Source: Planctomycetaceae bacterium (GTDB lineage: Bacteria; Planctomycetota; Planctomycetia; Pirellulales; Pirellulaceae). From it: a DNA stretch of 14,534 nucleotides. A program made the position numbers and the translations under genes. Below are positions 1-8,689 of this stretch, in pieces. The notes beneath the pieces are model-generated. The model did not search any database and had not been told where the DNA came from. It was given only the letters and a program-made list of their open reading frames with translations. Where the stretch lies: contig DTSG01000143.1 of assembly GCA_012965455.1 (NCBI GenBank), forward strand, positions 1 to 14,534. Direction: 5' to 3'. Each line of letters begins with the position of its first letter. The stretch's first letter is position 1.

Positions 1-422
1 TTTACAATGTACTCATTGCCCTGCCCCCGCCTATAGAGCGTTATTGGACCTGACTTGTCGCGCTGAACCATGATGGGCGCAAAACCATCGACGGGCAAAT
101 GAGTCGTAAGCATCGCTGCCGCTGACTCACAGACTTTCTTAATGTCGGCGAGTTCGGATTCGCCCCAGTCACCGGGTAAAACGATGATTCTTAGCTGGGT
201 TGTGTCGGTGGAATTGGGGCCGGCCGAATCCGGCACGGATTTTACGGCATTCTGAATGTCGGCAATGATCTTGCGGAGTGCGACGTTTTCAGCCTCGAGT
301 TCTGCGATCCGTTTTTCGAGTCTGGCGTCATCTTCGTTAGCCAGTAAATGCCCGCAGCAGTTTAGCAGGAAGAACGGCAGTACGGTCAGGGCGATCAATC
401 GATGAAGGCGATTAATATACAT
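1..422 (-). CDS. Partial exported protein with coiled coil (N-terminal part; runs off the left edge)
   Basis: An open frame on the minus strand starts with ATG at 422-420 and stays open to base 1, giving about 140 codons without a stop; the C-terminus lies outside the window. The start is supported by GGAGA on the minus strand (433-429), 6 nt before the ATG. Residues 1-29 form a signal peptide (MYINRLHRLIALTVLPFF, then a Cys-Cys-Gly stretch ending in LLANE). Residues about 30-60 are a charged heptad-like helix (RLEKRIAELEAENVALRK). A linker rich in Ser, Pro and Gly follows, then an alpha/beta-looking segment containing LRIIVLPGDWGESELADIKK and PIMVQRDKSGPITLYRRG. From memory, similar segments in planctomycete hypothetical proteins precede a putative metallopeptidase-like part with an HE motif, but that part is not visible here. 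Function is unassigned. It is divergent from the large redox gene. Confidence 0.8.
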   Translation of the reverse strand, partial: MYINRLHRLIALTVLPFFLLNCCGHLLANEDDARLEKRIAELEAENVALRKIIADIQNAVKSVPDSAGPNSTDTTQLRIIVLPGDWGESELADIKKVCESAAAMLTTHLPVDGFAPIMVQRDKSGPITLYRRGQGNEYIV

Positions 423-761
423 AGATAGTCTCCGAGTTCGTTTGGATTATTAAGCAGGTTTACAATCCATCGTACCGTATCATCCGCTTGCCAAAACAGT
501 AAAAAAAGTGTTCGTAGTATGAACACCCCCAGTAAGGGATTTAATAACGTTGTCACGCGAGTTTACCGTACAATCCGTCCACGCGGTAGGAATCGGGAAT
601 GGTTTTTAAACGTCCACATAATGACGGCTGGCATAGAAGCTGATATCTTGGACAAAAGGCACGAGACCAGCAAATCACGCATCCGCGTTTTTATTTACGT
701 TGCCTAGTCATGTTTTTACACCAAGACCGTTTCTCCATTGTTCACGTTTACGAGAAGACCT
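423..761. other. Divergent intergenic region with no convincing gene
   Basis: These 339 bases lie between two divergently transcribed genes and must hold both their promoters unless transcription enters from elsewhere. I found no convincing -35/-10 pair on either strand. A TTGGCA-like hexamer on the minus strand near 490 has no -10 at the right spacing. A 62-codon ORF at 519-707 has no Shine-Dalgarno site, a basic low-complexity composition and no recognisable domain, so I do not call it a gene. No tRNA-like or other structured RNA is apparent. Confidence 0.5.
429..433 (-). promoter_or_regulatory. Ribosome binding site of the left-edge gene
   Basis: The minus strand reads GGAGA here, 6 nt upstream of the ATG at 422-420. 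It is one of only three clear Shine-Dalgarno-like sites in the window and fixes the start of this otherwise unannotated partial gene. Confidence 0.6.
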
Positions 762-3700
762 ATGAAAAATATTATTGCCAGTTTCACGCTGTTGTTTGTT
801 TTGCTTGTCCCGTCAATCACGGTGATTGCACAATCTACCACCCCGCGGGTTGAAATTCGGAATAATGACCGCATCGTGTTTATTGGAGGGAATTTGGCCG
901 AGCGGTTCCAGTATTTTGGTTATTGGGAAGCGATGCTTCACACAAAATTTCCGAAACTAAAACTATCCGTACGCAATCAGGGCTTTACGGGCGATGAAGT
1001 ACGATTCCGACCTCGCTCGCTAGATTTTGGTACACCCGACAAACATTTGACTGATGCGAAAGCAGACGTGATATTTGCCTTCTTTGGATTTAGCGAATCG
1101 TTTCGAGGAGCAGCAGGATTGAAGACTTTCTCCAAGGAATTGGAGCAATTTATCACTCATACGCTGTCACAAAAATACAATGGAACTACGACACCTCGCT
1201 TGGTATTGATCTCGCCCATTGCTCATGAAAATTTAGACACGCGGAATTTTCCGGATGGAACGGAAAGTAATCGGAATATTGCTTTGTACACAGCAGCTAT
1301 GGGCCGTGCGGCGGACGCGCATCAACTGCCGTTTATAAACTTATTTGAGCTAACGCAAAAACTTTACGCTCAAGACAGTTCCTACTACACCTTTAACGGA
1401 GTGCATTTATCGGATCGCGGACACAAACAATTTGCCCCCTATTTTATGAGTGCTTTATTTGATTGGGAGACACCCTGGACTACCCTGACAGAAGATATCC
1501 TGCGCGAGGTACAGGAAAAGAACTTTAACTATTTCCACAAGTACCGAGCGGTCAATGGATACTATATTTACGGCGGTCGCTCGCGGCGGGACCATGGTAA
1601 TCCTCCCTACACCGACGCCTATGTGATTGAGAACGAACGCGCCAAGCTTGCTGAGATGGCAGAATTGGTCGACCGACGGATCTGGAAAGTTGCTAACAAC
1701 GAGCAGGTGCCGGTTCAGGTTAATTATGACGCGACCCGAAAACTGCATGATGTACCCACGAATTTTAATACACCAGTCAACATCCTGCCCCCGGAAGAAG
1801 CCAAAAAACATTTTCAGGTAGCTGATGGTTATGAAGTCAATTTATTTGCCAGTGAAGTCGATTTTCCGGAATTGAAGAACCCGGTGCAATTCACGTTTGA
1901 TTCACGCGGGCGACTGTGGGTTGCCACCATGCAAAGCTATCCCCAGTATCTGCCACCCAACAAGCCAAACGATAAGCTGCTAATTTTTGAAGATACCGAT
2001 GGTGACGGGAAAGCCGACAAGATGGAGGTCTTTGCTGACGGCTTGCATTTACCGACTGGATTTGAACTTGGCGACGGAGGTGCTTATGTCGCGCAGGAAC
2101 CCAATCTCGTGTTTCTCAAAGATACCAACGGCGATGGCAAAGCCGATGTCCGCAACATTCTACTCGGTGGTTTTGATTCAGGTGATTCGCATCACGCGAT
2201 TGGGGCTTTTACCTGGGGTCCTGGTGGCGGTCTTTATCTACACGAAGGCACGTTTCATATAACCCAAGTTGAAACTCCCCGTGGAACCGTGAGGAATGCT
2301 CATGGAGGTGTCTATCGCTACGATCCCACCAATGGCCTGTTCCAGACATTTGTACACTACAACTTTGCGAATCCATGGGGCCACGCGTTTAACCGCTGGG
2401 GTCAGAATTTTGTCGCGGATGCGTCGGGCGGAGCGAATTATTTTGCAGCTCCGTTTTCCACGCGTGCTCCCGAATATTACGGGCAGGAGGATTTCGGGCC
2501 TTTTAAGTTTGTCTATGCCGAACAGATGCAGCAGTTTCTAAAGAAACGCGTACGACCGACCTCCGGTTGTGAATTTGTTTCGAGTCGTCATTTTCCGCCT
2601 CAGGCTCAAGGTAATTTCCTGCTAAACAACGTCATCGGCTTTCAAGGGATTTTGCAACATACCGTCAAGGATGATGAATCGGGGTATGCGGCGACTGAAA
2701 TTGAGCCGCTATTGTTTTCGGCAGATCGAAACTTCAGACCGGTGGACCTGCAGTTTGGTCCAGATGGAGCATTGTATGTCGTCGATTGGTTTAATCCGCT
2801 CGTGGGGCATATGCAACATAGTTTACGAGATCCGAATCGGGATCATTCCCACGGTCGTATCTGGCGTATTACATATCCATCACGACCCCTAGTCAAACCA
2901 GCGAATATTGAAGGCAGTTCCGTACCGCAATTGCTGGAATTGCTAAGGAGTTATGAAGACCGTACGCGGTACCGTGTGCGGTTGAAGTTAAGAGAATTCC
3001 CTGCGGCGGATGTTGCCTCCGCAATTAGCAAATGGATGTCCGCCTTGGATCCGGAAGATGCGGAAACGGAACATCTCAAGCTCGAAGCATTATGGGTATG
3101 TCAGCATCACAATCAATACGATGGCATTGGCCTAAAATTACTGCGGGAGTTGCTGGCGTCGCACGACTACCGAGCACGGGCTGCAGCCGTGCGGGTTGTT
3201 AGTTTCTGGCGGCACAATGTACCCAAAGTGTTTCAACTTTTACGCACAGCAGTTCAGGATGATCACCCCCGAGTGCGCCTAGAAGCGATCAGGGCCTGCA
3301 GCTATTTTTACGAAGGTGAAGCGGCTGAGGTAGCTCTTTTGGCACTGCATGGGGAACAGGATTATTATATCGAATACGCGCTGCGACATACGATTCGACG
3401 CCTCGAACCTTCCTGGCGAGAGCTCGTTGGCTCAGGCCTCCCGTTTGCAGAAGAGAATCCACAGGCGATTCAATATATTATTGACCGTGTGGCAACACCG
3501 GACCTAATCAATATGGCGCGGAGCGAATTGGTTTTCAAGCAATTACTAACCCGCCCAGGAGTGGTGCATCAGTATCGCCACGAAGCGCTGATGGGACTGG
3601 CTGAATTGCACGGAACTGACATGGTCACGGAGTTGGTTGATGTGGTCGTTCGGTTGGATCAAGCGACGGGCGAAGAATCAGAACAAGTGCTGACTGACTA

Positions 3701-5735
3701 TGTGCATATGTTTCGTATGACGGAACCGGCCATGTTGAAAATGAAACGCGTCGAACTTGCAAAACTACACCGCAGCGGCAATAAATCCGTGACCCGACAA
3801 CTGGCGACGGCTGCGGTCATCGCTGCTGATGGCAGTGCAGAAAATCTCTGGAATCAATCTCTGAACAATGCGGGCCGATTTCAGACCATGCTCAACACGA
3901 TTCCACTGATCGCGAATGATCAGGTTCGCGAAGCACTCTATCAGCGTGTGGCGTCAACGATTTCACAGCTTCCGGCGCCTCTGAGGGAGCAAATCGCTGA
4001 TGACCAGGGGCTGAGCGCTCGGTTCGTACGGATTCAAATTCTCGGCAAACAACGTGTTCTGACGATCGCTGAAGTTCAGGTGATGAGTTCCGGAAAGAAT
4101 GTTGCGTTAAATAAAGTAGCAAAACAATCGACGACGGACTTCGGAGGTGTAGCGTCTCGGGCAGTTGATGGTAATACGGACGGAGCCTATGCCAACGGAT
4201 CACAAACCCACACGTCCATGCAGAACAATCCGTTTTGGGAGGTGGACCTAGGTCAGGAATATCCGATTGACGACGTTGTCCTCTGGAACCGCACGGAAAA
4301 TAGCGGAACGTATGTCAGTCGCATGGATGGGGTCGCGGTTACGGTTATGAACGGAAACCGCAAGAAAGTGTTTGTGTCCGCGGCTCATAAGGGCCCCAAT
4401 CCCAGTGTCAATATTTCTGTGGGCGGTGCCAATCCGCGCGTGCAGATAAAACGGTCTGCGGTTAATGCCCTGAGTTATATAAGTGGCCATGATGTAGATG
4501 CATTTCAGCGACTTGCTCCGTTGGTAAGTGACAGTGTTTACAGAGCATCCGCGGTCACTGCTATTGGTCGGCTCAACGGTAGCCTACTTCCCAAAGAACA
4601 GATTAGCATCCTGATCACAGAGTTAATACGATATATCGAGTCGGTTCCGGCGACGTCCAGAACTCAAACCGAAGTGATGGATGCGATTCAGCTTGGCAAG
4701 GATCTTTCAGGCCAACTTGGTCGGGAGGCAGCGGTCAATATCCGCCGGCGGCTAGCTGATCTGGCGGTGGATGTGATTGTCATTCGTCCCATTCCCCATC
4801 GGATGATCTATGATCGCCCCCATATTTATATCCAGGCAGGCAAGCCGGTGGAGATCGTATTTGAGAATGTGGATATCATGCCGCATAACCTGATCATTAC
4901 GACCCCCGGGGCTCGTGAAGAAGTCGGTATCCTGGCGGAACTACTAGGCTCGACTCCGCAGGGATTTGCGAAACAGTTCATACCGGATACGGATAAGGTG
5001 TTATTTGCTACGGGTATGCTGCAGGCTGGTGAACAACAGCGATTGCAGATTACAGCACCAACGGAACTCGGCGAGTATCCGTTTGTCTGCACCTTTCCGG
5101 GTCACTGGAGAACGATGTTTGGTACGGTACATGTCGTCGCAGATATTAGTGATATTCCGCTGCAGGCGACAGTTCCTATAGATCCTCACGGCGATATCCC
5201 GCAACGTAAATTTGTACGAAAATGGTCTACGCAGGATGTGCTTAATGCAATCAATTTACTGGAGTCAGGTCGAGATTTTGAAGCGGGTCGCCAGTTGTTC
5301 ACGCAGGTTTCCTGTGTTGCCTGTCATGCAATGAAAGGTACCGGAGGAAAACTTGCGCCGGATATGGTTGACTTGCAAAAGAAGCTCGCTGATCAAAAAA
5401 CCGATGTGGCTAAAATAGTGGACGCGCTGGTTGCCCCGTCAAAAGAGATCGAAGCAAAATATAGAGTCCAGATTGTTGTGATGGTGGACGGTAAACTCCA
5501 CTCGGGTGTTGTCGTGTATGAGGATGAACAGAGATTGTGTTTGTCGGCTAATCCCCTAGACAAGAATGTCAAAGTGGTCGAGATAGATAAGCAGGACATT
5601 GATGAACGGGAGGAATCGAAAGTCTCCATCATGCCCGAGGGTTTGTTGAACACGATGACCCGTAACGAGATTCTTGATTTGCTTGCCTATATTATCAGCG
5701 GAGCCAATCCGGAACACCCGGCCTATCGGAAATAG
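762..5735 (+). CDS. Giant exported redox protein: SGNH-like, Piru/Ver dehydrogenase, HEAT, F5/8C, azurin-like, cytochrome c
   Basis: A 1657-residue protein, numbered from ATG 762. The frame can open at TTG 738, but the ATG gives a clean signal peptide (MKNIIASFTLLFVLLVPSI...AQ) with a weak GAGAAG site 4 nt upstream. Domains in order: SGNH/GDSL-like fold (about 25-235); putative membrane-bound dehydrogenase beta-propeller of the TIGR02604 type (about 347-705) with two DxxGDGxAD calcium-type loops at 411 and 454; HEAT-like helical repeats (about 715-1080); F5/8-type C discoidin domain (about 1085-1230); azurin-like cupredoxin (about 1340-1460) with His1375, Cys1443, His1448 and Met1452 in C-x4-H-x3-M spacing; C-terminal TIGR02603-type heme domain (about 1500-1655) with CVACH at 1518-1522. 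The likely distal Met lies in IMPEGLL. It probably oxidises a sugar-like or other organic substrate outside the cytoplasm and passes electrons through copper and heme; the substrate is unknown. In the SGNH part the catalytic positions are degenerate. Family membership is recalled; the electron path is inference. Confidence 0.93.
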   Translation: MKNIIASFTLLFVLLVPSITVIAQSTTPRVEIRNNDRIVFIGGNLAERFQYFGYWEAMLHTKFPKLKLSVRNQGFTGDEVRFRPRSLDFGTPDKHLTDAKADVIFAFFGFSESFRGAAGLKTFSKELEQFITHTLSQKYNGTTTPRLVLISPIAHENLDTRNFPDGTESNRNIALYTAAMGRAADAHQLPFINLFELTQKLYAQDSSYYTFNGVHLSDRGHKQFAPYFMSALFDWETPWTTLTEDILREVQEKNFNYFHKYRAVNGYYIYGGRSRRDHGNPPYTDAYVIENERAKLAEMAELVDRRIWKVANNEQVPVQVNYDATRKLHDVPTNFNTPVNILPPEEAKKHFQVADGYEVNLFASEVDFPELKNPVQFTFDSRGRLWVATMQSYPQYLPPNKPNDKLLIFEDTDGDGKADKMEVFADGLHLPTGFELGDGGAYVAQEPNLVFLKDTNGDGKADVRNILLGGFDSGDSHHAIGAFTWGPGGGLYLHEGTFHITQVETPRGTVRNAHGGVYRYDPTNGLFQTFVHYNFANPWGHAFNRWGQNFVADASGGANYFAAPFSTRAPEYYGQEDFGPFKFVYAEQMQQFLKKRVRPTSGCEFVSSRHFPPQAQGNFLLNNVIGFQGILQHTVKDDESGYAATEIEPLLFSADRNFRPVDLQFGPDGALYVVDWFNPLVGHMQHSLRDPNRDHSHGRIWRITYPSRPLVKPANIEGSSVPQLLELLRSYEDRTRYRVRLKLREFPAADVASAISKWMSALDPEDAETEHLKLEALWVCQHHNQYDGIGLKLLRELLASHDYRARAAAVRVVSFWRHNVPKVFQLLRTAVQDDHPRVRLEAIRACSYFYEGEAAEVALLALHGEQDYYIEYALRHTIRRLEPSWRELVGSGLPFAEENPQAIQYIIDRVATPDLINMARSELVFKQLLTRPGVVHQYRHEALMGLAELHGTDMVTELVDVVVRLDQATGEESEQVLTDYVHMFRMTEPAMLKMKRVELAKLHRSGNKSVTRQLATAAVIAADGSAENLWNQSLNNAGRFQTMLNTIPLIANDQVREALYQRVASTISQLPAPLREQIADDQGLSARFVRIQILGKQRVLTIAEVQVMSSGKNVALNKVAKQSTTDFGGVASRAVDGNTDGAYANGSQTHTSMQNNPFWEVDLGQEYPIDDVVLWNRTENSGTYVSRMDGVAVTVMNGNRKKVFVSAAHKGPNPSVNISVGGANPRVQIKRSAVNALSYISGHDVDAFQRLAPLVSDSVYRASAVTAIGRLNGSLLPKEQISILITELIRYIESVPATSRTQTEVMDAIQLGKDLSGQLGREAAVNIRRRLADLAVDVIVIRPIPHRMIYDRPHIYIQAGKPVEIVFENVDIMPHNLIITTPGAREEVGILAELLGSTPQGFAKQFIPDTDKVLFATGMLQAGEQQRLQITAPTELGEYPFVCTFPGHWRTMFGTVHVVADISDIPLQATVPIDPHGDIPQRKFVRKWSTQDVLNAINLLESGRDFEAGRQLFTQVSCVACHAMKGTGGKLAPDMVDLQKKLADQKTDVAKIVDALVAPSKEIEAKYRVQIVVMVDGKLHSGVVVYEDEQRLCLSANPLDKNVKVVEIDKQDIDEREESKVSIMPEGLLNTMTRNEILDLLAYIISGANPEHPAYRK

Positions 5736-5974
5736 AAGCAGACGAATAGCCTTGGATGTAATTATCTTAAATCGTCTGTAAACGAGGAAAGCTTAAGGAT
5801 ATTCGGCACGGGCGAAAAATTAAATGTCCAATTTCGCGGTCGAATTGCGGAGTCTTAGTATGTGGGGGGATTTTTTTATTCACATCGAAAAATAGACCAA
5901 AAACGTCTAAATGCACGGGTGTTTACAGGGTTGAGGGACGATTCACACCTTGTACACTAAATTTTAGATCTAAC
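5736..5974. promoter_or_regulatory. Intergenic region with inverted repeats, G6/T7 tract and a weak promoter candidate
   Basis: This 239-bp gap separates the redox gene from the efflux block. It holds CAGACGA/TCGTCTG (5739-5745 with 5772-5778, 26-nt loop). A small hairpin CAATTTCG/CGAATTG (5829-5847) has one bulged T and loop CGGT, and competes with GCGAAAAATT/AATTTCGC around 5812-5837. GGGGGGATTTTTTT lies at 5864-5877, and TAGAC/GTCTA at 5893-5909. The T tract is 25 nt past the nearest hairpin, so this is not a standard intrinsic terminator. TTGAGG (5931-5936) and TACACT (5953-5958), 16 bp apart, could be a sigma-70-like promoter. It would leave only a short leader before ATG 5975, which has no Shine-Dalgarno site. 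Confidence 0.3.
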
Positions 5975-8557
5975 ATGTGGCCTATGCTAAAACAAATATT
6001 TCCACCAGCGATTTTGCGTCTATCGATATGCATCGGTATTTGTACGTGGGTTGGTTGTTCTGTTGCGGAGCAGCGCCGTGAGGCAGATGAGTCTGCCTAT
6101 TCCATTATTAAGAATGCCAGTATTGATCCACGCTGGAAAAATACTGATTTTAATGTTGTCGAGGACCAGCGAAGTCGGTTTTTTGATGCCAACAATCCCG
6201 ACGAAACTCCGATGCCGCTGGATGACCCAGCGTCAAGTCAGCTCATGAAAATGGTCCACGGTATGCCAGGGGCAAAATCGTGGGACAAGTACGGCACGGT
6301 ACGGGAGTATGAAAGCCCCGACTGGCGAACACTTCTCTCATCGTATAACTCAATCGACGATTCAGGGGCCGTTAAATTAAACGTAGATTCCGCGCTTAGG
6401 CTAGCTTATGTTCACTCGCCAGCTTATCAGACTCAGGTTGAAACACTGTATCTTTCCGCGTTGGACGTCACGGCTCAACGATTTCGTTTTGATACGCAAT
6501 ACTTTGGCGGCTACGACACGAATTATCGACATCGCGGAAATATTAATCCGGCCGGATTCGGAATAGATCCCTCAACCGGCGACACCGTAACCACATCCGC
6601 CAGTCAGGGTAGAGAAAGTAATCGCCTTATACTGGGCAGCAACCCAACCGCACAATTTAAAAGACAATTTTCCACCGCCGGCGAAATAGTGGCCGGTTTT
6701 GCCAATTCGTTTGTATTTGAGTTCACTGGCAACAACGCTAATCTTGCATCTTCGCTGGCCAATTTCTCCATTGTCCAACCTCTATTGCGTGGTGCGGGTA
6801 AGCACATTGCGTTGGAAGGGCTGACTCAGTCCGAACGAAGTCTGCTCGCCAATATTCGCGCTCACAGTCAATACCACCAAGGTTTTTACACTAAAGTCGC
6901 GATTGGTGAATTGGGTGTCAGCGGTTCTCGTCGGGGTAACCCGTCAACAAGTGTTAACTCATTTGGCGGACAGGGAGGCTTAGGAGGAATGCTGGGGTTA
7001 TTGCAACAGTTGCAACAGATTAGAAATACGGAGGATAACCTGAGCTTGCAATTGCGAACACTCGATCAACTGGAAGCGCTGTTGGATGTGGGGGTGATCG
7101 ATATTGTTCAGGTGGACCAATTCCGTCAAAGTGTGCAACGAGAGCGAGCAGCTCTGCTGCAGTCGCAAAACAGTCTGGATTTATCGCTTGATCAATATAA
7201 AACTGGCACTCTGGGATTGCCGCCTGATATTGACATCGCACTAGACGATTCATTTATTGAACAATTTCAGTTTGTGACCCGCACCGGTACCAATGTGCAG
7301 GATGCGATTTTGGCGGCACAGGATCGTGTGGGGCTACTTCCGGAAGATATTGACCTTGAAGACTTACAACCCGCGTTAACGGAACTTGCTGGTCTTTCTC
7401 AGCGGATCCGCGTTCACCTAGATGAGGTTCAAGAGGATTTGGATCGCCTTGATGATGCCTCTTCTGCTCGCGAGGCGACGATGACCGCCACTGAAGTAAC
7501 GGATTTTGTTGAGGTAAAAGATGGCCTGCAGTCGACGCTAGACGCCCTGAATCTAAAACACACAGACGTGGTTGTCGACCTTGCGGCGTTGCATTCCGAT
7601 GTAACGACAGTCGAGGCAGAAAAATCGTTACGGCGGGTGATTGTTTGGCTGGGAGATGTGCTGCGGCTTACTCAGCGAAGCGTGCTGATACAAGCCCGTG
7701 CACGTCTCGAAACGGTAACCGTTGACGCCGTTGTGCTGGAATCGAGTGATGCCTACCAAATTGCACTTCATCATCGACTGGATTTCATGAATGCCCGAGC
7801 CGCTCTTGTTGACCAATGGCGGCAGATTCAAATTAGTCAGAATCAACTCCAATCCATGTTGAACCTCACCGCCGGAGGTGATATATCAACGGCGAGAAAC
7901 AACCCAGTTAGTTTTCGGGCTCCGACAGGAAGTCTGCGACTAGGTTTGGAGTTTGACGCACCGTTCACGCGTCTGTTGGAACGCAATGCGTATCGGGAAA
8001 CCTTAATTCGGTACCAACGCAGTCGCCGTGGTTTCATTCAATCACAGGACTCGTTGCATCTGGGACTGCGAGCGCTGATTCGTCAGATTGAGCAACTTCG
8101 TAATAATCTAGCCATTCAAAGAAGCGCTGTTGCGATCGCCATCCGCCGAGTGGATTCGACCCGCGCGAATTTATATGCGCCGGTTCCTTCTCGACAGCCT
8201 GGTCAGCGTGTGGCACAGTTCGGGCCCACCTCTGCAATTAATTTGTTATCCTCCCTGTCATCGCTGCGCGATACGCAAAATAGTTTCTTAAAGGCATGGT
8301 TAAATTACTATGCGGCTAGAATGCGGCTTGTTCGTGAACTTGGAATCATGGAATTGAGTGATACTGGGAATTGGGTGGATCAACCTCTGCCACCCCTAGC
8401 TAGCTTGCTACCTGAGACCACGAAGATACCCACGGAAAACACATCAACGGAACTGCAGTCCCCAGAAACTCTCGGCGAACGATTTCACAAGCGAGTCCTG
8501 AGGCTGCAAGCGAAGGTTGAAAAAATTATTTCAGATCGATACTACAACACGGATTGA
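5975..8557 (+). CDS. Oversized TolC-family outer membrane efflux protein
   Basis: An 860-residue outer-membrane factor; members of this family are commonly about 430-500 residues. The N-terminus has a hydrophobic signal ending in WVGC at Cys28, a weak lipobox, so it may be a lipoprotein; a second ATG at 5984 would give nearly the same protein. After a 100-residue N-terminal extension, the TolC core begins near LNVDSALRLAYVHSPAYQ. It includes a first beta segment (about 185-270), a Gly-rich loop (about 318-338), helical coiled-coil stretches, and a second repeat from about 590 onward (SSDAYQIALHHRLDFMNARA, later SLRDTQNSFLKAWLNYYAAR). Residues about 440-555 are an acidic helical insertion between the two repeats. 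The protein should form a trimeric channel in the outer membrane for the adaptors and permease encoded downstream. Ribosome binding is weak or absent. The family call is firm; the exported substrate is unknown. Confidence 0.9.
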   Translation: MWPMLKQIFPPAILRLSICIGICTWVGCSVAEQRREADESAYSIIKNASIDPRWKNTDFNVVEDQRSRFFDANNPDETPMPLDDPASSQLMKMVHGMPGAKSWDKYGTVREYESPDWRTLLSSYNSIDDSGAVKLNVDSALRLAYVHSPAYQTQVETLYLSALDVTAQRFRFDTQYFGGYDTNYRHRGNINPAGFGIDPSTGDTVTTSASQGRESNRLILGSNPTAQFKRQFSTAGEIVAGFANSFVFEFTGNNANLASSLANFSIVQPLLRGAGKHIALEGLTQSERSLLANIRAHSQYHQGFYTKVAIGELGVSGSRRGNPSTSVNSFGGQGGLGGMLGLLQQLQQIRNTEDNLSLQLRTLDQLEALLDVGVIDIVQVDQFRQSVQRERAALLQSQNSLDLSLDQYKTGTLGLPPDIDIALDDSFIEQFQFVTRTGTNVQDAILAAQDRVGLLPEDIDLEDLQPALTELAGLSQRIRVHLDEVQEDLDRLDDASSAREATMTATEVTDFVEVKDGLQSTLDALNLKHTDVVVDLAALHSDVTTVEAEKSLRRVIVWLGDVLRLTQRSVLIQARARLETVTVDAVVLESSDAYQIALHHRLDFMNARAALVDQWRQIQISQNQLQSMLNLTAGGDISTARNNPVSFRAPTGSLRLGLEFDAPFTRLLERNAYRETLIRYQRSRRGFIQSQDSLHLGLRALIRQIEQLRNNLAIQRSAVAIAIRRVDSTRANLYAPVPSRQPGQRVAQFGPTSAINLLSSLSSLRDTQNSFLKAWLNYYAARMRLVRELGIMELSDTGNWVDQPLPPLASLLPETTKIPTENTSTELQSPETLGERFHKRVLRLQAKVEKIISDRYYNTD

Positions 8558-8660
8558 ATACAAACTTGCCCATAGATTCAAAGCGTGACTGAAACGCCTT
8601 GCTATCATTCACTACAGCGTTTTTCCATGAACAGGAACCGTTTTTCAGCTTTACTGCGGT

Positions 8661-8666
8661 TATAAT
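8661..8666 (+). promoter_or_regulatory. Candidate -10 element of an internal promoter before the first adaptor
   Basis: A perfect TATAAT lies in the 143-bp gap after the TolC-like gene, about 35 bp before GTG 8701. No good -35 sits 16-18 bp upstream, so this is only a candidate for independent transcription of the adaptor genes. Confidence 0.3.
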
Positions 8667-8689
8667 AAAACCACGCGTTTCCAACATTC

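Noticed and set aside
519..707. A 62-codon plus-strand ORF in the divergent intergenic region
   Set aside because: No ribosome binding site, no recognisable domain and a basic composition typical of chance ORFs; it probably lies in promoter DNA.
3892..4203. A 103-codon minus-strand ORF
   Set aside because: Antisense to the HEAT/discoidin part of the redox protein, with no family resemblance; a shadow frame.
8581..8596. GCGT/ACGC inverted repeat after the TolC-like gene, considered as a terminator
   Set aside because: The 4-bp stem is weak and no T-run follows.
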